From: Helianthus annuus
Taxonomy: Eukaryota; Streptophyta; Magnoliopsida; Asterales; Asteraceae
Direction: 5' to 3'
DNA length: 64,000 nt
Assembly: GCF_002127325.2 (NCBI RefSeq)
Contig: NC_035433.2
Span: forward strand, 143,703,907-143,767,906
Of this stretch, positions 21,268 through 32,633 are shown piece after piece. The stretch's first letter is position 1; each line of letters begins with the position of its first letter. Below the pieces are notes generated by a model that was given only the letters and a program-made list of their open reading frames with translations, ran no database searches and was not told the DNA's origin. The position numbers were made by a program, and so were the translations under genes.

Positions 21268-24200
21268 CATGTGCAGGATGTTCTAGGAGGAACTATTAAT
21301 AGTCATTGGATTGTTGATAGTGGAGCATCCAGGCACATGACTGGCGACTTACGGCTCCTGTATGACGTGAGAAATATTAGAGGAGGGTATGTTGCTTTTG
21401 CGGGTGATAAAGGAGGGTACATCACTGGAGAAGGAAGTATCTCCAATGGCATCGTGTGCTTTGATAAGATCAATTATGTGAAGCAAATTGATCACAATCT
21501 TCTCAGTGTGTCGCAAATCTGCGATAAAAAGTTCTCAGTGATTTTTGATGATGCTGGCTGTTATGTGCTGAAGCCTGGTTTCACAATTCCACAAGAATGG
21601 GTTCTCTTATCGGCTCCGAGAGTTAATGATCTTTATATTCTCGACATGAGCCAGGCGATTACAACATCTGCACAAGTTACTTGTTTTGTCTCAAAAGCCA
21701 CAGAAAAGGAGTCTATATCTTGGCACAGAAGAATGGGACACATTCACTTGAGAAAAATGAACCATTTGGTGAAAAATAATCTTGTGAATGGTGTGCCTGT
21801 AAGAAGTTTTCATCTACAAGATATCTGTGTCTCTTGCCAAAAGGGGAAGCAAACGAAGAAGTCTCACCCTTTGAAGAAAATCAACACTGTCAGCATGCCT
21901 CTCGAACGTCTTCATATGGACCTTTTTGGACCTATGAAGCACAAGACAACGTTTGGTGATGCTTATTGTTTAGTAGTTACTGATGACTACTCTAGATTTT
22001 CTTGGGTATCTTTTATGGCACACAAAAGTGAAACTCCTGGCATCCTCAAGGATCTTCTTACAATGTTGGAGAATCTCTATACGTTGAAAGTGAAAAGGAT
22101 CCGAAGCGACAATGGAACTGAATTCAAGAATCAAGTTATGGATGAGTTTTGTACTTCTAAAGGCATTCTTCATGAGTACAGTTCTCGTTATACTCCACAA
22201 CAAAATGGTGTCGCTGAGAGGAAGAATCGAACTATTATTGAAGCTGCAAGAACAATGTTAGTAGAGTCGGAACTCCCTATTCAATTCTGGGGAGAGGCTG
22301 TATCGGCTGCTTGCTACACGTTGAACAGAGTTCTTACAGTTAAGAGACATGGCAAGACTTGTTTCGAACTCCTTCAGAGAAGGAAACCGGATCTTTCTTA
22401 CCTTGAACCGTTTGGTGCTCCTTGTACTATGATCGAGCCGGATGGAAAGTTTGGTGCAAGAGCTATCGAGGGTTTCTTCCTTGGATATGCAACTCCGAAT
22501 TTTCGTGTTTGGAATCTAGCTACTAAAAAGATTGAGCTATGGAGCGAAGTTAGGGTTCAAAGGTACACGAGTCCTGTTAGGGCTCCGGGTGATCCGTGGA
22601 TGTTCGATTATGATGGGCTATTTGACTCCTTTAATCTGCCAACCTTTGACGAAGAATCAGCAGCTGCTCGGATGCTGTTGGAAAGTGACAACGCTGCTGT
22701 CTCGCCATTGGTTAGACCTATTGTTGTTGACCCTCAAGCTTCTACGTCAGTCAATAACATGGTTCAAAATGAGGTTTATGAAGATGCTGCTGATTATAAT
22801 GACTCTTCTGAAGATGATGAATATCATGATGCAGCCGAAGGATCTTCAGCTCCAGCTGCTCCTGTTCAAGGTGCCTCTGGGGATACACCTCATACGCAGA
22901 ATATAGATACTGCTGAAGGGAATGCATCCACTTCTAACCACATTCCTGGTGTGGAGTTGGTTGTTGATCTTAATCTGAATAATTTGGGTATCAATGCTCG
23001 TGTGCCAGATAATCCTGAAATGAGGATTCACGATACCCATCCACAGCAGAATATCATAGGAGATGTCCATCGCGGTGTGCAGACGCGTAATCAGCTGAGA
23101 AACAACCGGAATGCTGGTTTGTATTCAGCTATAAGAGAGTCTGGTCAACAAAATGACTGGTCCTTCGCGTGTTATGTGTCACAAGAAGAACCAAAGTCGT
23201 GGAAAGAAGCATTGAAAGACTGTGCTTGGGTTGAGGCCATGCAGGAAGAATTACAGCAATTTCACAAGCTGGGTGTTTGGAAGCTTGTTGAAAAGCCTGA
23301 GAATTACAAGAAGATTGGCACTCGATGGGTCTTCAAATGCAAGAAAGACGACCGTGGAGTAGTTATTCGGAACAAAGCTCGTTTAGTCGTTCAAGGTTTT
23401 CGTCAGATAGAAGGAATCGACTACAACGAAGTCTATGCACCAGTTGCACGTCTGGAAGCTATTCGGATCTTTCTGGCTTATGCCTCATTCAAAGGATTCA
23501 AGGTTTACCAGATGGACGTCAAAAGTGCATTTCTACATGGTGTGGTTGAAGAAGAGGTATATGTCGAACAGCCTCCAGGTTTTGAAGATCCTGTTCATCC
23601 CGATCGGGTTTGGTTGCTCAACAAAGCTCTCTATGGTCTTCATCAAGCACCACGAGCTTGGTATGCAACCTTATCTACATATCTGCTGGAGAACGGTTTT
23701 CGAAGAGGTCTTATCGATTGTACTCTCTTCATCAAAGAACAAGATGGAGATCTTCTTCTGGTACAGGTATATGTTGATGATATTATTTTTGGTTCTACTA
23801 ATGATGTTTTGTGTAGGAATTTCGAGCGCATCATGCAGGATAAGTTCGAGATGAGTGCTATGGGGGAAATGAATTTCTTTTTGGGCCTACAAGTGCAACA
23901 AACGGAGTCTGGGATATTCATTCATCAGACTAAATATGTTGGTGACATCTTGAGCCGGTTCCAGATGTCCGATGCAACGCCCATTGGTACCCCATTGCCA
24001 ACTAATCATGGAATAACTCCTGACTTGAAGGGTGAACCTGTTAGCCCTTCATACTATCGCGCGATGATCGGATCCCTTATGTACCTCACAGCATCAAGGC
24101 CAGATATAATGTACCCAACGTGCCTGCTTGCCAGATATCAAGTTAACCCGAAGGCCTCACATCTTGCAGCTGTCAAAAGGATTTTTCGTTATTTGAAGGC

Positions 24201-24717
24201 TTATCCAGACACCGGTCTGTGGTATCCTAGGGATAATAACTTTGACTTGGTCGCATTCAGTGATTCTGATTTTGGCGGATGTAAAATCGACGGCAAATCC
24301 ACAACGGCTGGATGTCAGTTTTTAGGAAATCGCCTAGTCACATGGCAGTGCAAGAAGCAGACGTGTGTAGCTACATCAACATGCGAAGCTGAATACATTG
24401 CTGCCTCAAGTTGTTGTTCACAAGTTCTCTGGATCCAACAACAATTGCGGGACTACGGTTTTGAATTCCTAACTACTCCTATATACGTTGATAATTCTGC
24501 TGCTTTAGATATCACTAAAAATCCTGTGCAGCATTCAAAGACCAAACACATCGAAATCAAATATCACTTCATACGTGATTGCTTTGAGAAAAGGCTAATC
24601 GATGTTGTTAAGGTCCACACCGATGACCAACGTGCCGACTTATTTACCAAAGCTTTTGACAAATCTAGATTTGACTTCTTATTATTGGTAAATGGCATTA
24701 AGGTCAAGCAAGAGTAA
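21268..24717 (+). CDS. Pol polyprotein of inner SIRE-like element (PR-IN-RT-RH)
   Basis: Open for about 1148 codons. The aspartic protease motif [11 protein letters not shown] is at about residue 16. The integrase zinc region ([15 protein letters not shown]) is at about 150-195, followed by a D,D,E core with MDLFGP (about 213), RSDNGTEF and [11 protein letters not shown] (about 315). Reverse transcriptase has [10 protein letters not shown] and [10 protein letters not shown] (about 833). RNase H has SDSDFGG (about 996), [11 protein letters not shown] and [12 protein letters not shown]. This is the Ty1/copia order. There is no upstream ATG in frame after the TGA at 21265, so it is not an independent start. 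The junction reads TGTGCAG then GATG, a possible splice acceptor. All key motifs are intact. Confidence 0.95.
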   Translation, partial: HVQDVLGGTINSHWIVDSGASRHMTGDLRLLYDVRNIRGGYVAFAGDKGGYITGEGSISNGIVCFDKINYVKQIDHNLLSVSQICDKKFSVIFDDAGCYVLKPGFTIPQEWVLLSAPRVNDLYILDMSQAITTSAQVTCFVSKATEKESISWHRRMGHIHLRKMNHLVKNNLVNGVPVRSFHLQDICVSCQKGKQTKKSHPLKKINTVSMPLERLHMDLFGPMKHKTTFGDAYCLVVTDDYSRFSWVSFMAHKSETPGILKDLLTMLENLYTLKVKRIRSDNGTEFKNQVMDEFCTSKGILHEYSSRYTPQQNGVAERKNRTIIEAARTMLVESELPIQFWGEAVSAACYTLNRVLTVKRHGKTCFELLQRRKPDLSYLEPFGAPCTMIEPDGKFGARAIEGFFLGYATPNFRVWNLATKKIELWSEVRVQRYTSPVRAPGDPWMFDYDGLFDSFNLPTFDEESAAARMLLESDNAAVSPLVRPIVVDPQASTSVNNMVQNEVYEDAADYNDSSEDDEYHDAAEGSSAPAAPVQGASGDTPHTQNIDTAEGNASTSNHIPGVELVVDLNLNNLGINARVPDNPEMRIHDTHPQQNIIGDVHRGVQTRNQLRNNRNAGLYSAIRESGQQNDWSFACYVSQEEPKSWKEALKDCAWVEAMQEELQQFHKLGVWKLVEKPENYKKIGTRWVFKCKKDDRGVVIRNKARLVVQGFRQIEGIDYNEVYAPVARLEAIRIFLAYASFKGFKVYQMDVKSAFLHGVVEEEVYVEQPPGFEDPVHPDRVWLLNKALYGLHQAPRAWYATLSTYLLENGFRRGLIDCTLFIKEQDGDLLLVQVYVDDIIFGSTNDVLCRNFERIMQDKFEMSAMGEMNFFLGLQVQQTESGIFIHQTKYVGDILSRFQMSDATPIGTPLPTNHGITPDLKGEPVSPSYYRAMIGSLMYLTASRPDIMYPTCLLARYQVNPKASHLAAVKRIFRYLKAYPDTGLWYPRDNNFDLVAFSDSDFGGCKIDGKSTTAGCQFLGNRLVTWQCKKQTCVATSTCEAEYIAASSCCSQVLWIQQQLRDYGFEFLTTPIYVDNSAALDITKNPVQHSKTKHIEIKYHFIRDCFEKRLIDVVKVHTDDQRADLFTKAFDKSRFDFLLLVNGIKVKQE

Positions 24718-25239
24718 ACCAACATCGGAAAATCATTTTTGTAAATATCTTTGTGTGTTTTTAAATTTATCTTAGTTTGTTGATTTTAGGGGGAGTAAAT
24801 CCAAAAATCGGAAAATACAAAAACATCGAAAAATTTCAAAAACACAAAAACAATAGAAAAACAAAAATGAGTTTCCTGGCGAGCAAAAGAGAAAATGATA
24901 GTACATCAGTGGTCTATCCAAACCTCTTTAAACCTTAAATGCAAAACGATAAGCAGCTCTATATAAGATGTATCGGTAGGCTCACAATCATTTTAAAGTG
25001 TGCAGGGTGATATAAATCTTAATCGACTGAAGACCAGGTGGGAACCATTCATTGGCATATGGTCTTAGTACCGAAATTTCGTTTGATAGATTGCCGAGGT
25101 TCTGAGATATTCGGTCTTTATGCTGCTTATCATCTGGGTATCATGGTTGTATCTTTTACCGAAAAATAACGGGGACGCAAGTCTAGATCTTCCATGATAC
25201 TATACATACGTGTACATATTGCATACTGCATTCGACCTC

Positions 25240-25454
25240 AATAAGTGATAAACAATCACATGTCCAAAACAAATAAGTGATAAAATATCACATTTATCCG
25301 GGTGTCAAGTTCGTCTCTCTGCTGTACGGAAGTACTGACCTGTTCACGGACTTGCACCTGTGCCCTCATGCATACGAAAATCAAGTTCCTCATCAATAAG
25401 TGATTATATCACAAAGGACTTGTTTTCAAATCAAAATAAGTGAGTATCTCACAA
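25240..25454. repeat. Series of four AATAAGTGA...TCACA palindromes
   Basis: Copies at about 25240-25260, 25271-25292, 25395-25412 and 25435-25452, each AATAAGTGA, 3-6 middle bases, TCACA. The same four occur in order at 37559-37768 in the outer element. Confidence 0.8.
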
Positions 25455-26603
25455 TTTATACGGTCAAACAGATGATAATCGGTATACTCACCGGTAAGAT
25501 GAACTCTCGTGCATACCTTGATACGGGAATGTGTCGTGATGTGGATGAACACCGGTCGGTAAGTATAAATCATACATTAACGTATCCTCTAAACATGATT
25601 ACATCTGATAAGTTGAGCTTAAGTGGACAACAATACCGATAATTGTTATAGGATGCTTATCTTAATATTAACTAACTGAACAACAAGAGTGTTTTGGCAT
25701 GACCGTACACTGATATGATTCTCTTACCCTCGAAACTCGCAAAAAGAATGTTTGTATATATTTATTTATTTACTGCTTAACTTTTATTGCTTTCTTTTAA
25801 ACAGTTTCGTCGTTTGGTGCATATCAGCACGACATTAGCGGTGATGTCGTTTGATAACACTCAAAGGATTTTAAATTGTTGTCTTTTTATTTCAAAAACA
25901 CACCTGAAATCTGTGTTTTAATATAAACTTTATAAAAGCCAAAAAGATTTTATTTCTACTTTATTTTCGATCGTACGATGTTGGAGCTCGAGTCTTCGTT
26001 ACCTGAAACCTGAACGAAAACCAAACTGACTAAATCTTCATAAACGGTCGAAATTTGCATGTTTTGAAAGTTAGAATTTAAAATTTGAAAAATTTATTAA
26101 ACTTTCAAACTGTCGGACGGTGCTTGATTGTGACATGGTCATTCGTGTGTCATTTGCTTATACTATGTTCCAAGCAGTTGTTCTCATTACGCGTTTAGAT
26201 TTCTTGCATGTGCAGATTCTAAAGGCTAGGAGAACATGGTCGATGACAAGCTTTGGAATGAAGACACGACGAGAAGGCACTCAAAAGATGAAGATGATCG
26301 AGTTGCCGCTGGCTATCATCAACACCACAAGGATCTCACTTCATAAAGTTAAAGTATTTCACGAGCATAACTCAAGGGGGAGCTTATGCTAAGGGGGAGT
26401 TTGTTAACACACTGCCTACATGATACGGGTAGTTTGTTGATACACTCTCTGCTTTCAAGACGTGAAGACTTTGAAGATCCTCCGACCATGAAGACTTGAA
26501 AGGACATCAGAGTTTTGGAAACTCGAAGACCAAAGACTGTCGAAGTTCGAGACAAGTCTACATCTATAGAAGATAAAGACAAGATAAAGACAAAGCTACA
26601 GCC

Positions 26604-26613
26604 AAGGGGGAGT
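26604..26613 (+). other. Polypurine tract of inner element
   Basis: AAGGGGGAG immediately before the 3' LTR start TGTTGGTG at 26615. Confidence 0.9.
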
Positions 26614-26614
26614 T

Positions 26615-27229
26615 TGTTGGTGCACTTGTGTCTGTACTTTGTCTGTATTCAGTCTGTATGTAAACGATGTCCTAAATCAGTCTGTAAGTTGACCAAGTCA
26701 ACTATCCTCCTAGTTTGACTTGAACAACAGGATGTTTGTCTGGATCGAAGGATAGCCTCGAAGGATACGCACCATCCTTCGAGGTGCTCGAAAGATATGG
26801 TTCGACCATTAGACATCGAAGGATGATCCTTCGATGTCCATGCTGATCGTTCGAGCTCCCTGTCATCGATAGATGATCCTTCGGACCATCTATCGATCCT
26901 TCGACCAAGACCTGCTGTGTATGGGTATAAATACCCATGCAGTGTGTTAGTGTGAGTGAGATGCACATTTGGAGAGTTAGAGAAACTCTGCTGAAAAACA
27001 CACACACACATACTTTAGAGAGTTTGCAAACAGATTGTAAACCTTGTGCTTGTAACCGTAAACCTTCATACGTATTAATACAGTGGTGTTAATCGGTGAA
27101 CTTTGTGTGTTCTTGTGTTTGTTCTTGCTTCATCCCGGTTTGCCTACTAGCTTGGATTCCGCACTCGCTAGTGGGTTAGTATAACAAGGTTTAGGTTTGT
27201 TCTCGATCCTCCGAGAAAAGGGACCTTCA
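26615..27229 (+). repeat. 3' LTR of inner SIRE-like element
   Basis: 615 bp, one visible difference from the 5' LTR, followed by the ACAAT duplication. Confidence 0.95.
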
Positions 27230-27792
27230 ACAATGGTGGTGGCCTTTTGCCAGGATTTCCCAAAGGGAACCCTGGAAATGGCCCTCCAGAAACTAATAAG
27301 TGTCTGCCTGTCCATCATCGTAACAGCCTGCGTATATAAATCAGTATCAAGCTCAGGCTCAGTGTACAAACCTGTGTGGACAGCAAACTGCCGCACACTC
27401 ATCTCAAACTGCTGACCGGCCAGACGGAATGTAACCTCGTGTACCGGAAATAAAGGGTCCTCCACGTAATCCGCCGGATGCGGCGCGTATGTAAACGTAG
27501 AGCAAAACTCGACCGTAAGCTCAGGGTACGAGTCCTCCATCGCTAACTCAAATAGGCGCGACCAGGGATTATCTAGCCCAACTATGTCACGCGCCCGCTC
27601 GATCTCCCACACGGTAGATAGCAGCTCCCAGTCTATGCCTACGTGCTCCCCAATCGGTATGGTGCGCAACCTAGCGCATCTCCCCCTCGCCCGCGACCCC
27701 ACCGGAAACTGAAGATACGGACATGTCGGCTCCTCCTCGTCCCCCACCAAACCCTCATCCATATGCTCAATCTCCTCATCGGATAAATCCAT
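27230..27792 (-). pseudogene. MULE cargo gene (Athila-ORF1-like), 5' part
   Basis: The N-terminal 187 codons begin with the ATG at 27792 (MDLSDEEIEHMDEG). Residues include ELTVEFCSTFTY and VTFRLAGQQFEMSVRQFAVH followed by TGLYTEPEL, then FWRAISRVPFG and WQKATTIV, where the SIRE element interrupts. The strand, TGLYTEPE segment and the order of blocks match the Athila ORF-1 family. The ATG is preceded on the coding strand by GTGCAGGG, which could be a splice acceptor, so an upstream non-coding exon beyond the AT-rich array is possible. The continuation is at 15260-16102. Apart from the insertion I see no stop or frameshift. Confidence 0.75.
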
Positions 27793-27804
27793 CCCTGCAC
27801 GTTG

Positions 27805-28490
27805 ATCAAATATTATTAAACAAATAATAATAATTAAACAAATAATAATTAAACAAATAATAATAATTAAACAAATAATAATTAAACAAATAATAATAAA
27901 TAAACAAATAATAATAATAAACAAATATTAATAAACAAATAATAATTAAACAAATAATAAGTAAACAAATAATAATTAAACAAATAATAATAAATAAACA
28001 AATAATAATAAATAAACAAATAATAATAAATAAACTAATATTATTAAACAAATAATAATAATTAAACAAATAATAATTAAACAAATAATAATAAATAAAC
28101 AAATAATAATAATAAACAAATATTAATAAACAAATAATAATTAAACAAATAATAAGTAAACAAATAATAATTAAACAAATAATAATAAATAAACAAATAA
28201 TAATAAATAAACAAATAATAACAAATAAACTAATATTAATAAACAAATAATAATTAAACAAATAATAATTAAACAAATAATAATTAAACAAATAATAATA
28301 AATAAAACAAATAATAATTAAACAAATAATAATAATTAAACAAATAATAATAATTAAACAAATAATAATTAAACAAATAATAATTAACTAATAATAATTA
28401 AAGAAATAATAATAATTAAACAAATATTAATAAACAAATAATAAATAAACAAATAATTGTTAAACAAATTATTTAATAAACAAATTAAAA
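27805..28490. repeat. AT-rich minisatellite (AAACAAATAATAATT family)
   Basis: About 690 bp of variants of aaacaaataataatt and aaacaaataataataa. A longer sub-block (about 27850-28020) recurs at about 28045-28220. It lies directly upstream of the cargo gene ATG. The long reading frames in it are composition artefacts. Confidence 0.9.
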
Positions 28491-28510
28491 TTAAAAAAAA
28501 ATAAACATGA

Positions 28511-28550
28511 ACCAAAGCGCCCCGCTATGGCCTCGGCGCGGCGCTTTGGT
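28511..28550. repeat. GC-rich palindromic module
   Basis: ACCAAAGCGCCCCGCTATGG followed by CCTCGGCGCGGCGCTTTGGT; the arms pair with few mismatches. Confidence 0.85.
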
Positions 28551-28792
28551 TCTTCATTCTGAAGAATAGCAGCCAAACAGCAGCTGATCCGGTCAAAATC
28601 AACAACAATCAACCATGTTTTTTGAATGCAAAGATAAAGGAAAGTGACTGGGGTTTAGATCTAACCTTTATGCGGTTGAAAGCTCAAATAATCTTCGAAA
28701 TTGGCTCGAGTCTGTGTAAATCGCACCTTGTGTGTGTGTTTGTTGTTTGGGTGAAGTGGGGGGGAAGATGCCCCGCTTCAGTGTATAACAAG

Positions 28793-28876
28793 GGACCAAA
28801 GCGCCCCGCTATGGCCAAAGCGGGGCGCTTTGGGTCCAAAACGCCGTGTTTTGAGCATAGCGGGGCGTTTTGGGCT
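28793..28876. repeat. Two adjacent GC-rich palindromic modules
   Basis: ACCAAAGCGCCCCGCTATGG with CCAAAGCGGGGCGCTTTGG, then a diverged module CCAAAACGCCGTG...CATAGCGGGGCGTTTTGG. The cluster sits between the cargo gene and the 3' end of the transposase gene. Confidence 0.85.
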
Positions 28877-29314
28877 TTTTTTAAATTTTTTAAAATTGTA
28901 TTTAATTAACAAACGGGTCAATAAATAGTCTAAATTTGCCGTTTTTTCCTTTATACATCATTTTTTAATATATATGGACTATACGGCAAGTTCCGGATCA
29001 AATCGGTTACGTGTGATGTCTTATCCCGTGATCTCGTATCATTTAAGTTTGAAATCACAAGTACTCCTGTGAGAAGTGTTATGTGTATCAGCCGCCTACC
29101 GTACATGAACATGACGTATTTTTTCATTAATTGCAGTATTATGATGTATATTGTCATTTCGGGTCGTACAAGTGCGTATTGAATCCGATTGGGTCATGTC
29201 GGTGACATTCGGTTTTTAACGTGATGTAACGCGTATATTGAACAAACACAAACGTGGTTATTATTAAACACATTTAAGATACACAAACACAAACGTGATT
29301 ATTATTAAACACAT
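28877..29314. other. Spacer downstream of the transposase gene
   Basis: AT-rich, with a short tandem phrase (acacaaacgtg.ttattattaaacacatttaagata, twice at about 29246-29325). No gene seen. Confidence 0.5.
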
Positions 29315-32300
29315 TTAAGATACATCGTGAACATATGGGATTGCATTAAGGTCGGGGGCACGATACGTAAGCATTTCGTACGTGTCGATCTGATCCCTGT
29401 ATAATGTATGCCAGCCTGCTGCGCGCTCTGTTCTGTTCGATGTCCAGAGTAGGTTTGGGGGAGGCATTGGATAACAACCTTCAAGCTCTACATGTATGAA
29501 ATGCCCCTTGTCGACGAACACAACCGCAACTACCAGGTGAGGTTCCTCAGCTTCGTTTGGGCCGCCCAGCATAGGGAAAATTGTATCGCTCCCACGAATG
29601 TCGAAGGTGTGAACAATCACACCGTATCGTTGGGCAATAAGAAACCCCGTCTCAGGCATCGACATGTAATTTTCGATACCTGCTCGTCCCACCCCCTGGA
29701 AATCGATCCGTTTAACCAGCGCATCATAATGTCCTACATTTTCCGGATCGAAAACCTGCCTCCAAAGCGATTCGTGCATGCGTAACTCCTTTAGAAGCTG
29801 TTCCCGGATCTTCAAATATGAATTTTGTTTCAATCCTAACCCAACAGCCACCGATCTAAATCCACAATGACCATCTGGTTTCACGTCCTTTATTTTAACG
29901 ATGTATGGATGGATCACGTTGGGAATCTGAGATGCGTAGTTGCGGATCGCCATATCCGTCTTAGGACCGAGCTTGATATTCGGGAAATCAGGGTGTACGT
30001 TGAGCGGTTTGGTATTCTTTCCTCTGCAAGAATCTTCGGCTGATATGTACGAGCTGTGACGGGGAAGATCGTCTGAGGCATCGACCCAAGTTTCTTCTGA
30101 CGGATTGTAAGAGCTTTGTCTAGCAGCTTCAACCTTTCTTTCTTCCTGCCTTTTCAATGTTGGTCGACCACGAGTTTTCTTCAGAACAGCAGGAGGTTTT
30201 TTGTTACTGTTCCCTGGATTGAGGATTTGCTGAAACTTTTCAAAGAAGCTCCTTTTCACTTGAGGGGGTGTTGGATCGATCTGTTTTTTCAATTTTTCAA
30301 ATTCCGCGTCTACATCAATATCCTCTATTTTATTCCTTGCAGGCTTGAAGTCAAGCTTCTTCCAAAACACGTCTATGTGTGTGATCCGGATTTGCTGACC
30401 TGTGGATGAAAACAAATTAGGTGGCAAAATCATAACGAGAAAGTTCAAAAATAATAATTACCTTTATTTTCCAACTTTTCCAAACGACAGGCACATGGCA
30501 AACCACAGCTGGTAAAAAGTTGGCAACCACAGCTTGCACCGTAGGCTCTCAACCCGTCTTCCTTACGCTTTAGTTCCATACTCAAAAGCTCAATCGCATA
30601 TATTGAAACCTTTCTGAGAATATATGCAAGCATGGGCTGCTTCTTGTGGTGCGTCATCACTTTTCGGAGGCTTGTTTCAAAGGTACTTCTAATCTCGGCG
30701 TATTGTTTAGCAACAACATGATCAACATACAGTACAAGTTTATCCAGTGTGTTGCGATGACTTGGAAAGTGACTTTTTAATGTTGCATGCATGCTCTCAA
30801 CCCTGTTGGTCGTAGTCTGGCGAAAGTTGATAGTTTGGTTAATCCAGCAAGATACAAACTTTTCACGGTACGGATCCAACCAGGATTTCTTCATATAATC
30901 ATAAACCTCTAAAATTAAAAAACGTAAATAGTCATTTTTTGTTATTATATAAAATTTGAACATAATTATGTAAGAAATACTCACGTTCACGGTCAGCTTC
31001 TTTCAGCTGTGCTTCAAAGTTTTCCAAGTTATACATGTATATTTCCTCGGTCGTGGACTCGCACAATGTCCAAAATGTACGTACGAATTCTTTCCACTCC
31101 TTGTCAGAGAATTTCTTCTTGCTGTTCTTATTAATATTTTGTTGAATATGGAACCGACAAAGATACTTATGCGCTTTTGGAAAAACTTGTTCACATGCGT
31201 TCATTAGCGCAAAATCCTTGTATGTTAAAATCACGCGCGGTTCCATACATCCTGCCAGCATAGACTTGATCCTCTGCAACACCCATAGGTAGTTCTCTGA
31301 CTTCTCGGCGGAAATTACAGCACAAGCAGCCGTAAACGATTTGTTTGTCGACGTCATGCCTACGACCTGAACAAATGGCAGGTTGTACATGTTCATTTTG
31401 TATGTGGCGTCAATCATTAGCACATGCGGGAAGGCACACCACATAGTGAATGATTTTTCGTGAACAAAGAAGACGTCTTCAACTTCGTTCGATATCTCAT
31501 TCGTGCGCATGTAATAAGTGTAATTTTTTTCGATAAGAATGTTTTCAAGTTTTTGCATTGGAAACTTACCGACATTTTTTTCGGCGTTGATCTTCTGAAC
31601 AGCGTTGTGTATATCTTTCGGAATAAGCTTTCTAGCCGGATTGTTTTTTGTCAGCGTTCGCCAAATACTTTGGTTGCGAATATCTTGCTCTGCCAACTCC
31701 TTAACCAGTTTTTTGTCCTCCGAAGAAAGCCTTCTCGCATACGCGTGACCCTCGAAGTTTTCAATAGGAGTGTGGTTATGCTTCGCCTTCGTCACCGCGA
31801 TCCTCCAAACACTTCCGGATGATTCCGAAAACCCGATCATCTCGAACGGGCAGCCTATTTTCTTGCTACCCGTTTTCCTCTGTGTAGCTACACTCTTATG
31901 CTCCCCACCAAAAGTGCATTGAAACCAAATCTTGTAATTCTCTCCTCTTTTATTCGACCTCTTTGTCACAATGAGGTAACCATTGTCTTTTGCCGTGTCT
32001 TGTACCCAACGCACCAACTCTTTACGTGACGAAAAGGTCTGCGTTGTATCAAACGAAAATGTAACCGGGTAACAACCTTCCTCGTCAACAGACACATCCT
32101 CCGGCTCACCATCGTCACCGAGATTCGAATAGACTTGATGTTCAAAGCTCTGTTCACAACCGTAACTCTGGTTTGGATAACACTCCTGCTGTACAAAGCT
32201 TTGCTCGCCACCGTAACCGAAATTCGAATAACCTTGTTGACAACCGTAACTTTCGTTTGGATAACACTCCTGCTGTACAAAGCTATACTCGCCACCGTAA

Positions 32301-32527
32301 CCGAAATTCGAATAACCTTGTTGTGCGTAAGGGTCCTCCACAGGGGTATTCAAATCCAGCTGCACCGTGTTATCACGATAACGAATGCCAGATACAACCT
32401 CTGTCTCCCTCAAGTTGGACGACACCGGTTTCTCAAACGAGTCAGAAATAGCGGTCCCCTCGTAAGAATCAGGAACAACCGACTCGTCAGAATAATCACC
32501 GAAAAGATAGTTACTGAACCACGACAT
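29315..32527 (-). CDS. MULE transposase with FAR1-like, SWIM and OTU domains (spliced)
   Basis: Proposed exons on the minus strand: 32527-30985, 30908-30462 and 30399-29315; introns start GT and end AG, and the exons total 3075 nt, encoding 1024 aa in one frame. N-terminus MSWFSNYLFGDYSDESV, then tyrosine-rich repeats; a FAR1-type DNA-binding region (WVQDTAKDNGYLIVTKRSNK, KHNH); MULE transposase core (HVLMIDATYKMN, CRFHIQQNI); a SWIM-type finger (CGCQLFTSCGLPCACRLEKL); and a C-terminal OTU cysteine-protease domain with DGHCGFRSVA and FIHVEL. MULE transposases cut and insert the element; OTU domains usually remove ubiquitin. The second catalytic Asp, expected in a TD[KR][DE] motif, reads TYKD (31220-31222), so this copy is probably inactive. 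The exon joins are inferred, not observed. Confidence 0.8.
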
Positions 32528-32633
32528 CGTTTTTTCAAAAAATTTAACTAATAGAGCAAAGAAGATCGACAGAAAACAATTCGAGTGATGAATCTGTTGT
32601 CTGGCCAGTGATTTAAAGCCAGAATTTGGGATC

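Larger units (their letters stand above)
24718..26614 (+). other. 3' untranslated zone of inner SIRE-like element
   Basis: 1.9 kb with no credible ORF; SIRE elements often carry an env-like gene here, absent in this copy. It contains four AAGTGA...TCAC palindromes (25240-25454) and several AGGGGGAG tracts. The sequence is strongly conserved with 37020-38840 of the outer element. Confidence 0.8.
16103..27229 (+). mobile_element. Intact SIRE-like copia element, very recent insertion
   Basis: 11,127 bp. The 615-bp LTRs (16103-16717 and 26615-27229) show a single difference by eye (ccttcgag against cctccgag near the end). ACAAT duplicates flank it (16098-16102 and 27230-27234). Priming site, gag ORF of 1237 aa, pol ORF of 1148 aa, a long 3' untranslated zone and AAGGGGGAG tract are all present without internal stops. 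It lies in the MULE cargo gene, opposite strand. It is the youngest insertion in the stack and a plausible autonomous copy. No env-like ORF is evident after pol. Confidence 0.95.

Noticed and set aside
25400..26392. Short ORFs in the SIRE 3' zone as an env-like gene
   Set aside because: Each is under 100 codons, with no signal peptide or membrane segment, and not conserved as frames in the outer element.
27806..28291. Long Ile/Leu/Tyr-rich minus ORFs
   Set aside because: Artefacts of the AT minisatellite; no start context or domain.
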